Assembly (NCBI GenBank): GCA_038501625.1 | Contig: JAZAYU010000004.1 | Location: forward strand, 16,572,957-16,636,956 | DNA: 64,000 nt | Reading direction: 5' to 3' | Source: Corbicula japonica | Taxonomy: Eukaryota > Mollusca > Bivalvia > Venerida > Cyrenidae | Shown here: positions 41,801-53,155 of the stretch, piece after piece | How positions within the stretch are numbered: position 1 is the stretch's first letter | Layout: the number at the start of each line of letters is the position of its first letter | Translations under genes and position numbers: made by a program | Notes under the pieces: model-generated | Told to the model about the DNA's origin: nothing | The model's input: the letters and a program-made list of their open reading frames with translations, nothing else | Databases searched by the model: none

Positions 41801-42098
41801 TACTTCATTTTTTTCGGGATACGAATGTTTTTTGTGTAACAAAGCACATACCTATCTTAAAACAAATAAACAGGAAAAGTTCAGAGTGAAACCCGATGCA
41901 TACGGATGTCCTTCACCAAGACGCTTTGACAACAACGGGCGTTACAGTGTACATAGTGATGTTTGGTCGGCTGAATGGAATTATGGGAAATTTGAGGCGG
42001 AAGCTATGATAAAACTGTATGAAACAAACAGTGTTATGAAACAGAAAGACTTTTATAAGTTTGTCAAAAAGATAATAAAAGAACAACATAATTCATAG
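35823..42098 (+). CDS. FUT10: Fucosyltransferase FUT10/FUT11-type (GT10), complete, six coding exons
   Basis: Exons 35823-35836, 36336-36409, 37081-37304, 37811-38217, 40730-40910 and 41562-42098 join in phase to 1,437 bases, 478 residues; human FUT10 has 479. Type II topology: MRRPRC, then a hydrophobic anchor (RRLVLVVAMCMFLVQVVWFI), a stem, and a lumenal catalytic domain. Hallmarks: PILLWWD, two cysteines in TCGDLQC, HEESPRNAYILSH, LFNFT-like VFNFTSTYSMRSDYP, LQSDCDVPSDRDSF, and the donor-binding signature AMENYVCDDYITEKLWRPLR. The C-terminal part is Cys-containing (YECFLCNKA). The family uses GDP-fucose in the ER/Golgi; FUT10 and FUT11 have been reported as protein O-fucosyltransferases acting on EMI domains. 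FUT10 is preferred over FUT11 by local similarity. The tiny first coding exon is the least certain part. Confidence 0.92.
36336..36409 (+). CDS. FUT10-like exon 2: signal anchor
   Basis: Acceptor ttgcag ending 36335, donor cataa|gtaaga. Hydrophobic product in the frame tgc tgg tat. An ATG at 36336 is in a different frame and is ignored. Confidence 0.8.
37081..37304 (+). CDS. FUT10-like exon 3: stem and start of catalytic domain
   Basis: Acceptor attttcag ending 37080, donor actctg|gtatga. Includes NIPILLWWDSVYTD and TCGDLQCRVTNNR, equivalent to the LWWSPxTG...CGADxCFFTxNR region of human FUT10. Confidence 0.88.
37811..38217 (+). CDS. FUT10-like exon 4: catalytic domain, N-terminal half
   Basis: Acceptor gttttcag, donor aacag|gtgagt. 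IFLFYASNFKPYDLPLPRER then HEESPRNAYILSHQP; ends NKKMANR. Confidence 0.95.
38537..39184. mobile_element. 648-bp MITE with GGGCCGTCA terminal inverted repeats, in a FUT10-like intron
   Basis: Left end gggccgtcacaccatgacgt (38537-) and right end cgccatgatttgacggccc (-39184) are inverted matches over about 24 bases. The interior is full of aacg/gcgt words and has no coding frame. No clear target duplication. Confidence 0.75.
40730..40910 (+). CDS. FUT10-like exon 5: GDP-fucose binding signature
   Basis: Acceptor gtttcag ending 40729, donor gtaaag|gtatgt. YKFTLAMENYVCDDYITEKL then WRPLRLGSIPIIFGAP. Confidence 0.95.
41562..42098 (+). CDS. FUT10-like terminal exon
   Basis: Acceptor ttttcag ending 41561; stop TAG at 42096-42098. 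DYLPSNKSAILIEDFRDVED is the conserved post-signature block; C-terminal 100 residues are less conserved. Confidence 0.95.
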   Translation, partial: DYLPSNKSAILIEDFRDVEDLADYIHLLDTRDDLYKQYLTFKEESSQNNYLKQILESRGWILPNCLGEKIKKTVNNNETHTSFFSGYECFLCNKAHTYLKTNKQEKFRVKPDAYGCPSPRRFDNNGRYSVHSDVWSAEWNYGKFEAEAMIKLYETNSVMKQKDFYKFVKKIIKEQHNS

Positions 42099-42629
42099 AT
42101 ACAATCACTTTATGATTGAAAAGATTGATTGCAAACTAAATACAATTTATAATGTGCCTTTTAATTATTATGTGGCGCAGCTGCTATTTTAGATTTCTAT
42201 TTCTAGTTAATTTTATTGATAAAGTTATACAGACCAGATGTTATTTAACAATTTTAATAACACATACGTCTATTCAATGGATAAATGATGGATTTAGATT
42301 CAGTATTAAAGGAATGATATTCAGTTTGAAAAATTGATCAAGTAAACATTTTATTACGGACCAAAATGAAATTGAAACATGGACAATAGTTACGAATAAC
42401 GACCGCTAGAAACAAACATTTGAAAATGAAGCTAGATTGTACATTTTATATTAACAGTGATTGTCGCTGTGCATTTAGAAGGGTGAAAGCAAAAATGTTC
42501 CAAGTTCTATGAAATAAAGAAGCAAAAGAAACCTTTTAACGTTTACCTCTCGATATAAGATTTCATGTGCTTCCATTTTTATTTGAGTACAATTTGACAG
42601 ATTGACATCTATGCTGTCTAGATTACAAA

Positions 42630-42782
42630 ACTTGAAGCAGATAATGAGCAGTGGGGAAGGGACCGACCTTATTTGCCTGAGTGGAGTCACTGCCGACCAG
42701 TTCAAGGCTTGAAGCAGATAAGCAGCAATGGGGAAGGGACCGACCTCATCTGCCAGGGTGGTGTCACTGCCGACCAGTTCAT
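42630..42782. repeat. ~78-bp tandem duplication
   Basis: Two units each with gcagataa..., ggggaagggaccgacct and gtcactgccgaccagttca. It creates a chance antisense frame (42475-42852). Confidence 0.85.
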
Positions 42783-43264
42783 TATCCTTAAGTCTATATT
42801 GGTCAGTGGTTAGTGAGAATGGCTCATCATCCGATGAAATAAGGATCTTCATTGTTTGTCTAATTTGCGAAATAAACTATAATTACTTCCATTGACATAC
42901 TTTTTACATATGAAGCTTTTTTATTTGCATTAGGGTATTCAGCCTTGTTGTATTCTTTTCCTGGTTAATAAAGAAAAAAAACATTTTCCTACAATTACTT
43001 TAACTGAAGAATGTAGTATGAGTAACACAACTAAATGTATGAAATTAAAGTTCAGTTTACATCACTTTCAGATTTTTTTTTTCATTGAAAATGTAAGAAA
43101 GTGAGTAAATGTATGGCTAGTTATGATGATTCAAGTTTCAAGTTTATTATCATAAAACAAAACAGTTTTCACACGCATAATACCATAATACTCATTAATA
43201 CGAGATGACATGTCTATAGGAGCATATACATAGGAGACAAAACACGGTTCACATAACTGCGAAC

Positions 43265-43366
43265 ATAACATAACTTAAAATAACATATTTTTACATAACA
43301 AAACATAACATTACATAACATAACATTGCATTTCAAAACATAACATTACATAACAACATAACATGG
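43265..43366. repeat. (AACAT)n-type microsatellite
   Basis: Repeated acataacataac / acataacattac words over about 100 bases. Confidence 0.85.
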
Positions 43367-45419
43367 TTTACAGCTGATTGTTAAGTTGGTCATAGTGACT
43401 ACATTATAACTACATGTACCTGAGAAAAAAGAAACTTCCGAGTGGTTTATTGTTGTCGTCATGGGACTTATACGGCTGCAATATTATGAATAAAGTTTAG
43501 AATTAACTTTTAAAAGGCCTTTGTTTTAGATGTCTCGGATAACTTAACAACATAGTATAGCAAATACATAAATATTTTTATTAAGTTTTAAGGGACTTAA
43601 TCGCGTTTCGTTAAATGATAAATTAATGTTAGTTTAGAGTTTCAGCCCTTGGCTGTTGGAGATACGGACATCATACGGTCGGCGTTTAGATTTTTCAAAT
43701 TATTTTCCCGGCATTAAAAATCCAGACATAAAAAGGAAGTAGCTCGATGCTAATATCTGTAAGTGTTTCAAATGTAAGTATATATAACAAGAAAAGTATA
43801 ACACACACGTGTTATATGTGGACGACATTTACGATAATGATGTAATGTCCCTGAGCCAAGTTGTGGTTGGATCCATTTGATTGTTTGTTTGACCTATGAT
43901 CAAGCCACCACACACCATCAGTCTACCAGTCCACATGTCCAATAATGATTCCTAAATCTGCCACACTTCCACGAACTGGGTAAACTTGGCTATTCCAAAA
44001 CCACACCTACAAAAAAGTAACAGTTATTTTCCATTACAAATACACATGATGTTATGCTCATCTGCTTGTCAATAGGTTTGGGATCAGCCATGCAACACAT
44101 ATGTAATAGGTCAAAAACATAAACACCAGAAGCACACAACAACAAAAAATAAAGAAAATACATGAAAATCAACCAAGAGCTTAATAATTTCCAGGGAATG
44201 GCTTAGAGGGAGACTTGGCAGAAATAGTCTCCCAAATTGTCTAAACTTCTCCCTCTACTGAGCAAACGTAGAAGTTATTCCTATATCTCCTGGGCTGTCA
44301 GTAGACCAGCATGATAAAAATATCATTACAGCGTATGTATTACATGTTTTATCAGAATGTGTATTCTGATCGTGATTTTCCTTTACTCTACGGCACATAC
44401 CGAACTCCGAAATAGTTTTGGAAAATCCTGTCGCTGTTATTTTTATAACCATTACGATATTCTTACGCCATAGCATAAAACTAATGCTGCTTTTGTTTTT
44501 AGTAAAGTATGATGTCGAATAAATTTTTTCCAGCGTAGACGTCTATTCAAATTTATTATGAGCGGGAAGGGTATATAAAAACAGGTATCTAGAACTACAT
44601 TCCTGATAAAAAGAAACATTGTTGCGTACGTAAGCAGCATCACGCTTGACCCAACTGACGAGGTATATGTTAGCACGTGACCGCTATTTATAGAATGCTC
44701 TCGACCTTTGAGATAACATATTTTGACCTAGTTATGTACTGAATTTCGATATAAAACAATAAATAAATATCTCTGGCACTTACCTCATACAATCCACTAT
44801 GCATTCATAGTAAAAATAACGAATTTATTTTTAAAGCATTCACATGTCGCACGCAAAATAAAAAAAAAATCCACACAATTTACCAAATGCAAACAAATTA
44901 CTTTGAAATTTTCCCTTATCAAACATAACTTCCGTTATTGAAAGGGATGTTCAAAAAGTTCTTCTACCCCGTCAAAATCACTCAACAGTTTCACTTCAAA
45001 AACTAAGGTTTCTATCCATAAAAACGTTCATAACAATACATTTTATTTCTAAAACAATAATTTTGAATGCATAAGTAACACAAATCACGTATTTACCAAA
45101 ACAACATCTTTTCTGAACCTTTTTAGTAACCCTCTTATCTCTCTTGGGTCAAACTAGATGTACGTATTAAACATCATCTATTAATAGTTGAATAATAAAT
45201 ATAATACATGACCCATAATTCGTCCAGAAAAATAAGTGTATGTAAATGTCAAAGCATTCGAAGGGTCATTTGTGGATAGTTATAATATATAGTCGTTGTC
45301 TGAAAATTTCTCTTTTAAGAACTTGGATGGCACGTTCTGTCGCCGTGTCGGGTGCTTCTTTTCCCTTTTTTTTCTGAAGGTTTGTTGGTTGTTACTTCTC
45401 TCACTCATATGTATCTTAT

Positions 45420-45870
45420 TTCCACTTGATGATAATATTAATCAGGCCTATCCGATCAACCATTTTTTGGGTTGTTCCGGCTAGCCGAGTCGGTAGCGTT
45501 GTCGGAACTGCATGGCTGGGCGCCGGTGATAATTCCTATCACAGTACAAAAAGTCAGTACTGTTATGCCTAATTAAACAAATCCTTCACCGACGTCATGC
45601 AGCACTTGATGATAACGTTTATCAGGGCTATCCGATCAACCTATTGGGGGGTTTTCTCAGCTAGCACAGTCGGTAGCGTTGTGAGAATCGCAATGATAGG
45701 CGCTGTAGCCGTGACGGTGCGGGTTCGCTTCTCAGTAGAGATTATTTCGTTTGAATTTACAGTAGCGCAATTTGTGCAGTGTGGCGGCCGTAAAAAGTCT
45801 CCTCGTACATATAGTCAGAACTGTTATCAGTAGAATTATCCGTTACCGATGTCATGCAGTGATGATGATA
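45420..45870 (+). repeat. tRNA-derived SINE-like repeat, two tandem units
   Basis: Each unit has an A-box-like ggctagccgagtcggtagcg (45479-) or gctagcacagtcggtagcg (45660-) and, in the second, a B-box-like gtgcgggttcgcttctcag (45716-). The linking sequence gtggcggccgtaaaaagtct ... gataacgtttatcagggcta is shared with copies at 60500-60810, 62595-62860 and a fragment at 50288-50341. Confidence 0.6.
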
Positions 45871-46868
45871 ACATTGTGGATATGCAAACGGGTCTTATAT
45901 AGCGACTATAATAATTCCTATCACCAGACGTTTTTTTAATGAAAATTTATATTATTTTCCTTGAAAATAATTCTTGAAATGAGATTATAATTAGATGACA
46001 CATGTATACCGTGATGACTTTAATTATAAGGTAATTTTTTCTGCAAATATCATACATGGCTACCAGCTTGAATAAAAAAAGGAAGTAAGGGTTTTCAGGA
46101 AGTATTTCAATATATCTAAAATCACTTATCATGCCACTCGAAACACTTTACTCCACTATATGTTTTACTCACGTTGAGAGTAACTGTAGGCGTTAGGGGT
46201 ATATTCCAATTCTAACGAGGTTCTGCTTGTCAATCGTTAATCGATTGTTAAACGTCAGCAGTTGAATAGACATAATTTTAAATAGGATGATTATAAAACT
46301 TAAGTCATTGTTTTAAGCAAAGAAATCATCTGAGCAACCAGACATGTTATTGTAAGACATTCGAGCAAGCGAGAGATCACGCCAGCGAGACACAGGGTGC
46401 GGGGCACTTGCTCTTACAGCAGCCGATCGTAAGTCATCGATGATCATCGGTTTGAATCTTTAATTGATAACAATAATGTGAGTTATTTTCTATAAAAATC
46501 CGAATCTACACATTTACAAAGTTCTATTGCAATAATTTAAAACAGACGTTTACACATTGATACATTTGAAACCATGTGCGTCAATGACGTCATGGGTTTT
46601 CTTTACTTTACAATTTTTTTTAAAAATGAGATCTACCAAATGCTGTTTAATCAATCGTTTTTGTTAGAAATACTAATACTTATATTTATGGAGTTTTTTT
46701 ATATGAAAACTATGCACACATTGAACGCATTTATCATAAAGAAATTCAATGTGTGCGGTTATTCTGCAAGGCCTAATTGAATTCATAAAAATGAGTTCAA
46801 TAATAATATTCCAAAATTTCAGAGAACGTGCTAAGCATTTGACAAAACATTTGCATAGGCGAAAAAAG

Positions 46869-46875
46869 TATAAAA
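46869..46875 (+). promoter_or_regulatory. TATA box of the small secreted-protein gene
   Basis: TATAAAA 126 bases upstream of the ATG, in gtataaaacctgcagggcct. The duplicate locus has ttatgaaaacagcagggcct at the same place (62373-), so its TATA is degraded. Confidence 0.5.
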
Positions 46876-47000
46876 CCTGCAGGGCCTCGTTAATTTTCAA
46901 ACAGAACTCGAACAGTGATAAGTTTTAGTTTATTGCTCTATATACAACATACCTTCCACTGCCTGCTCAAAATTAATACTATTTTCACTGAATGCATAAA

Positions 47001-47040
47001 ATGTATAAAGTAATTGTTTGTGTTTTCCTTATTGCCGCAG
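47001..47040 (+). CDS. Small secreted protein exon 1: signal peptide
   Basis: ATG TAT AAA ..., ends gccgcag|gtaagt, one base into a codon. Duplicated at 62492-62531. Confidence 0.75.
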
Positions 47041-49376
47041 GTAAGTGTTTGTTTCATTTTTTTTTAAATGTCAAAGTAACAGTTTAAAATTCAAGATATA
47101 AGTTGACATTTTGTTTTAGGAAATTTTTCAGCTCGTGATCCATAACTTATAGGAAGCTTCGCGAGAGATGAGCTTCGCAAAATGCTAAAACAACAGCGAT
47201 TGTCAGGTTACATGTTATTTAAACTTTCTACAAAATAATTGCTTTAAATTAGAGTTTTCGTATTACAAATGTACATAAACCATGTAATTTTAACACACAT
47301 TATAATTTTAAGTCGTGTAAGCGCCACTTAAGAAGAAATCTACAAAATTCAAGTCATAAAATTTATGTGATCTGACTGTATAAATATAAATACTGTGCGT
47401 TCTTGAAATGTCGTTGTACATCTTTAAAATTGGGAAAATAATTTGCACAAATACGAATTGTGTTGATTTATTTATTCCAACGATTCGATTCAGTAGAATC
47501 TTCATCTTTACAAATATTTCGGAAATATAAATGTTAAATGCATGCCGTAAAATAATTAGTGTGAGATGTTTTTGATTCAAGCAGTGCCTATTTCACCTTT
47601 TATATTTTCCCAAAACGGTTAACAATACATTCTGTTTGACGAAATATCCAAGAATCTTTCTTATCTGGATACACTTTGACTATACCTTTATCTTACCAAA
47701 ATTATTAAATGTATAAATGTGCGATTAGACTAAGTTTAATTTTATAAAAATCGATTCACAGCTAAAAATACTAGTGAGTATATTGATTAAACCTTTTTTT
47801 GTTAGAGCCACACTGCAAATAAAAATCTTCTGTTTTTTTTTCAGTCATCGTGCATAATTATGCGGCCACAGATCACGAAGACGATTTTGACCACAGTACA
47901 TCAGAAATGGTTTGTAATTCTTACACATTTTATTCATAAATCTGGAACGTTGCATTTCGGATAGTTTAATTTTTATCTAACCAATTATTACCAATAAAAT
48001 CGTATAACATGTAAAGTAAAAATAACTAACATGCCGTTTCAGAGCTTTTGAAAATGTTACGAGTAACATTACTTTTAATAAATGAACAGCATATGACGCA
48101 CACCAGTCGCAAAGCATACATGTAACAACTAAAATAAAAGGTGGCAAATTAAATTAATGAAGAAAATAATAAGCTAAAAGCATAATTGATTATGGAAGCT
48201 GAGAATTTATCCTTTTTACTTTACATGACAGACGTTTTATGGAGCTTATAACGTTAAGTGGTGCTTGATCCATGGACAGTTGTAGAGAAATCAAGGCTGG
48301 AGGTTATAAAACTGAGTTAGGAAACCAGTCTCAAATCTCAAGCATCTGATTCGCTGAAATGGCGACCAGTCGCCATTTCAGCCAATCAGATGCTTGAGAT
48401 TTGAGACTGTTTTCCATGCTCAGTTTTATAACCTTGGGAACAAGTCACCACAATGATATACAGCTTCCGTTTATCCTTAAAATTATTAATCATTTCAAAA
48501 ATGTTTATAAACAAGTTTTCATAAAATGCAAGAGAGTTGTACTAACATTTTAAACATATTTGAATTCGATGGTGACATTTTAGCTTACCTGTTAAATATA
48601 TGCTTTATTTTCTAGAAATCATAATGTCAGAGTTCATCTACATATGTATTGTTTTGGGAGTTTGATCAGCAATTTTAAGAGTATGATCACCATTATTTCA
48701 CTTGCAAAGAAACAATCAGTGATATGCTCATTATCCAAATTAAATTCACACATTTTAAATCGGAACTAAAGAAGTTGCCCCATTGTTTCAAAGCAACATG
48801 ACGTAATCTAACACCAGTCCTTATTTCCAAAGAAATAAACAACAAAATGCGGAAAGTGATTAGGAAGTTATGCTTCCCGTCATAAGTGTTTAATAAAATA
48901 AACTTTATTTGCATTTAAGCTAAGAACAGATTGCAAATATTGTCGTAAAAATTATAGAAACTCATTTTTTGATCTTATCTTTTAGTTTGTGTTCTCATAA
49001 TAATAAATCTGTACCAGTTTTATGCAGTAACAGTATTGGATTGGATTAGATTGGAATGGTTGTAACAGATCTTAGTTTATTGTAAAAGCTTTACGAGAAA
49101 ACTTATATAAAGATGCAAACGTTATAATTGGTTTTATTTTTTAAGTCAACCGACAACTTCTTTGAAACCGACAACAACGATGAAACTGACAACAACGATG
49201 AAACTGACAACAACGATGCAACTGACAAAAATGATGAGCCAGTTCTTACTGAGGGTTCAAAAACTGCAAATGGAACAGTTGCACTCCAGAGTAATGGAAA
49301 AGCATCAGTGTCCGTAAGTCCAGCTGCACTGATATGCTTTGGTCTGATGTCGGTGGTTCAGCTGATGTTTCTATAA
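47001..49376 (+). CDS. Small acidic secreted protein with ETDNND repeats, possibly GPI-anchored
   Basis: Exons 47001-47040, 47845-47909 and 49146-49376 join in phase into 111 residues. Residues 1-20 (MYKVIVCVFLIAAVIVHNYA) are a signal peptide, probably cleaved after NYA. An Asp/Glu-rich stretch follows (ATDHEDDFDHSTSEM), then three to four copies of ETDNND encoded by an 18-bp repeat (49164-49235), a Ser/Thr/Asn linker with NGT as a candidate N-glycosylation site, and a hydrophobic end SPAALICFGLMSVVQLMFL with no charged residue after it, as in GPI-anchor signals. AATAAA signals at 49646-49655. No family recognised; the acidic repeats could bind calcium or mineral, which is a guess. Donor of exon 2 (atg|gtttgt) is weak. 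Confidence 0.7.
47845..47909 (+). CDS. Small secreted protein exon 2
   Basis: Acceptor tttttcag ending 47844; VIVHNYAATDHEDDFDHSTS plus EM; donor gt at 47910. Confidence 0.65.
48288..48442. repeat. Foldback element, near-perfect palindrome, in an intron
   Basis: aatcaaggctggaggttata ... gcgaccagtcgccatttcag ... ataaccttgggaacaag, centre near 48369. Lies between exons 2 and 3 of the small secreted-protein gene. Confidence 0.9.
49146..49376 (+). CDS. Small secreted protein exon 3: ETDNND repeats and hydrophobic tail
   Basis: Acceptor tttttaag ending 49145; 76 codons and TAA. 18-bp coding minisatellite then the C-terminal hydrophobic segment. Confidence 0.7.
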   Translation, partial: STDNFFETDNNDETDNNDETDNNDATDKNDEPVLTEGSKTANGTVALQSNGKASVSVSPAALICFGLMSVVQLMFL

Positions 49377-50287
49377 TAGAGACGTACAAGGTTTTAGTTT
49401 CGACTGAATATCATTGTAACAAGTCACGAACGTTTCTGTTTTCAACCTTGCGTATTGTCTTGATAACACTGATAATAGTTTAAAGGATTAGAAACTTAAA
49501 TACGTGATTTAATGGTATTTAAATCATTTTTCAAATTATAACAAAATACATGCACACACCTAATGTTGTGTTATGATATTTTGAAATAGTTTTCCATTGT
49601 TCACTTCTTTAAATTCCCTACAAAAAACAATATATTATGCTTAAAAATAAATAAATCTTATGGTTGTTCGTGTGTGTTACCTCTAGGCAAATTACTGCTC
49701 ACCTTGCTAACAGCTGTACTTTCTACAGTATCAATAAATCATGCAAATCATCTTAGTTGCTTTTATAAAATGACCTTAAGACATACCATGATATCATTAA
49801 ATTTATATTGGAAATATTTTAATATTTCAATGGAACTTTGAAAGCTACAGATCACGATAAATGTGAAAAATTGCAGGCTCAATTTGATTTTACTTTTTCA
49901 TGGGCAGTAACGGAAATGCAAATTACTACCCCTAGCCCTTGGTTGAGCGCAACTTGCTAGATACATGTTAACAGTACAATTTTGATACATCACAAACGAT
50001 GGTATGAAAATGGCGGTGAACATGACACCTTCAATGCGGTATTTTTAGATTAATAACATTCAATGTTCAGTGACGTATGATTCCATGAAAAAGAATAGAG
50101 TTTCCCTAAACGAGAAAACACTAGGTGGAACTTAACAGAATACTATTTTGACATGGAATTCAAATCTTAATTTGCAAGAATAGTAAAACCAACCATCTTA
50201 AACTGGTCGAAATATTGGACACAAGTAAATTTAGAAGTAATATTAACACAGTACAAAAGTATCATGCCAAACGACTTTCAAATGGCG

Positions 50288-50341
50288 TAACTGATAACAG
50301 CACTGAATGTACGAGGAGACGTTTGACAGCCGCCACAACAA
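50288..50341 (-). repeat. SINE-like fragment, antisense
   Basis: gtaactgataacagcactga and cgaggagacgtttgacagcc are the reverse complement of the gtggcggccgt...gttatcagt segment of the SINE-like units. Confidence 0.6.
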
Positions 50342-50546
50342 AACTACCGAACTGGACAAATGTGAAAAATATTGCAGGTTCGGTTTGATTGAGCCTGTTC
50401 ATTGATAGTAATGGAAATGTATATTGATTTATTTGGCAATGTCTATCCTGCAGAGAAATTGTGAAGTTTATAGATCATAGAACCTGGTTTAATAGTAAAA
50501 AGGTTTTATTTTATTTGAACGCTTTTAGGTAAGAGACCACTAAATA

Positions 50547-53151
50547 GTTTCCCATAGACTTACATTATAAGATTTGGTCCTTCTGTGATTTTATTTACAC
50601 GACTTGTTCCAAAACTACCCCAGATTTGCATAGTGGCACTCTTGGGAAATGCAAAAATGACCAAGAATTGGTGCCTTCACCAACTCATTCTCTCAGCATT
50701 TTAAACCGAAAGTAACCACCCCCAGAATGTAAACAAATCCCTAACCCAAAATAAGGAAAGTACCAACTTCTTTAAAGTGACACAAATCACCTTTCAAACA
50801 GTGTTTTAAATAATCATTTTTATTTTTAAGTATATAATTAAAGTCATTTTACATTTTTGAAAACAAAAAATTATTTCTATTCTCTATAGTTTTGGCCAAT
50901 GAATCTTTGAAAATAAATTAAGCCCGAATTGTCCCTAGACAAAATTGTCCAATCCGCGACAGGCTTTTCTATTTACTGTCCTCTGACCTTAAGGGGATTT
51001 TCAAATTAAAGAATTTCATTTTCTTTTAGTTTTAATTCATACTTAGTCATAACAGCACACAATTACAATGTTTACTTTTATGTTGGTTTAAATACATGGG
51101 CACTATGACCAGACAAGTAATGCCTATCGCACTTGTTCATTAAAAAATTGCATGATTTTCAGTTTTAGAAATGCCTAACCAGAAATGTTCTATCACCACA
51201 TGTAATTTGCATATAAAGTAATAAATGTATACACTACATGATGTGTTTTTTGTTGCTTTTGAAGAAAAATGCAGTTTTCCACCAATTTTATATTATTAAA
51301 ACACTTATTTATGGGTTTCAATTACCCAACCCCCTTAAAATACAACATTTCCACCAATTTTAACACATTAAAATGTTTTACAAGATATATAATTTAATAA
51401 ATCAAGTTATTTTACCATATATTTCATAAAAAAACATAGTATGCATTGAAAGGAATGATCAACATAAGCCTGTTTTTCACATTTCATGACAGATAGAGGC
51501 TAGATCTGGTACAGGAGAACTTAATTTTGGAACCTTTTTGACATAACATGCCATCTTTTAGCCTTATTTTCTGGAATTTCTTAGTAATTATGCTCATGAT
51601 TTGACACAAATCATGTAAAGAGTGTTTCATTCTGTGATATAAACCTATGTCTTGAAATATAATTCATGACTCACAGAGAAATATAACAATTTATATGAAA
51701 AATATACCATATTTTGACTAAATTGAAGAAAATAAAATATATAAAAATAATAATAAGGCTGAAATACCCCCAAAATATGCATTTTATTGATAAAAAAAAC
51801 TTCAAGAAGCTCATTCCAATCAAAATCCATATTACCATGACTACTTTCGGTGAATAAAGGGACCAAATGTTAGAATTTAATCAATTTTGCATATTCAAGG
51901 GAGGTAATCACAATAATGGAAAGACAGTTATCTGTTGTTTATCAATTCATTGTGGTTCATAACCTTGCTAATTTGAATGTTTTTAAACATTACAACTGAA
52001 ATACAACTTAAATTAGATTTAGTTCACTTTATTTGAAGAAAGAGATAAAAATCTAAACACTAGTGGGGTGACAAATGCATTATAAAAATACTACACCCCT
52101 GCATTCTTTCAAGTTGCATCATTTTAAAAGAGCTCAGAGACCACCAAAACTAAACAAAATAAAGCTGGAAGCAGTCTGTTTGTTTTAAACTATTATGAGA
52201 GATGTTTTTGGGCCAAAATGCTGCAAAATTTACAAAAATGTTGCCTCAGATATTCAATGTGACTTGTTGGGAAAACAATTTTGAAAGGCATCTTCTCGCG
52301 ACATAATATTTATCACAAAAAGTAATAAAATCATTTCGACAAAATCTTTTCATGCAAAATGCATTCCAAAACATTCGCGAAGAATGCCGGAAACATTTTT
52401 ACATGCAGAATCCTTGAACACATAGGAAACTATAAAACCACATGTGATGTAGACCACTATTATTTGTTTGGCACCAAAATTCCTACCCACATGATACTAA
52501 TATTACTCAATGTGCATTTGTATGAAATCTTTATATAATACATGAGCCATTTTCCCTTAATTATGGTACATGTTCTATTAATCTACAAGTTTTAAGCAAT
52601 AAAATATGCAGAAAACCCTTACTAGTGCTCCTTCTAGTACTAATCAAGCATTGTTTACATCCATGCTTTAGGTCAGAGACTTACATTATAAGATTTGGTC
52701 CTCCTGTTTCCCATAGACTTACATTATATGATTTGGTCCTCCTGTGATTTTATTTACACGACTTGTTCCAAAACTACCCCAGATTTGCATAGTGGCACTC
52801 TTGGGAAATGCAAAAATGACCAAGAATTGGTGCCTTCACCAACTCATTCTCTCAGCATTTTAAACCGAAAGTAACCACCCCCAGAATGTAAACAAATCTC
52901 TAACCCAAAATAAGGAAAGTACCAACTTCTTTAAAGTGACACAAATCACCTTTCAAACAGTGTTTTAAATAATCATTTTTATTTTTAAGTATATAATTAA
53001 AGTCATTTTACATTTTTGAAAACAAAAAATTATTTCTATTCTCTATAGTTTTGGCCAATGAATCTTTGAAAATAAATTAAGCCCGAATTGTCCCTAGACA
53101 AAATTGTCCAATCCGCGACAGGCTTTTCTATTTACTGTCCTCTGACCTTAA
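50547..53151. mobile_element. Non-coding element bounded by 446-bp direct repeats (LTR-like)
   Basis: 50547-50992 and 52706-53151 are nearly identical (two substitutions noticed: ccttctgtg/cctcctgtg and aaatccctaac/aaatctctaac). Both begin gtttcccatagacttacatt and end ctctgaccttaa. The 1.7 kb between is AT-rich with no gag/pol-like frame. A further 27-base piece of the repeat start precedes the right copy (52679-52705). No TG...CA ends, primer-binding site or target duplication was found, so a non-autonomous LTR element is only one reading; a tandem duplication is another. Confidence 0.6.
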
Positions 53152-53155
53152 TGGT

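Larger units (their letters stand above)
42099..47000. other. FUT10-like 3' flank and intergenic region
   Basis: AATAAA at 42871-42876 is a plausible FUT10-like poly(A) signal. Contains tandem duplication 42630-42782, pentanucleotide repeat 43265-43366 and SINE-like units near 45420-45870. From 45905 on it is paralogous to 61395-62491. No gene recognised in 43370-45400. Confidence 0.5.
45905..47060 (+). repeat. Segmental duplication block A, copy 1
   Basis: Paralogous to 61395-62545: aattcctatcac at the start, accagcttgaataaaaaaag, cgtcaatgacgtcatgggtt versus cgtcaatgaggtcatgggtt, and the signal-peptide exon at the end. Confidence 0.85.

Noticed and set aside
42475..42852. 125-residue antisense frame
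   Set aside because: Contains the 78-bp tandem duplication in another register; no signal, splice sites or family similarity.
50480..50510. agaacctggtttaa as another Penelope-like 3' fragment
   Set aside because: Only about 14 bases match; neighbouring sequence does not follow the element.
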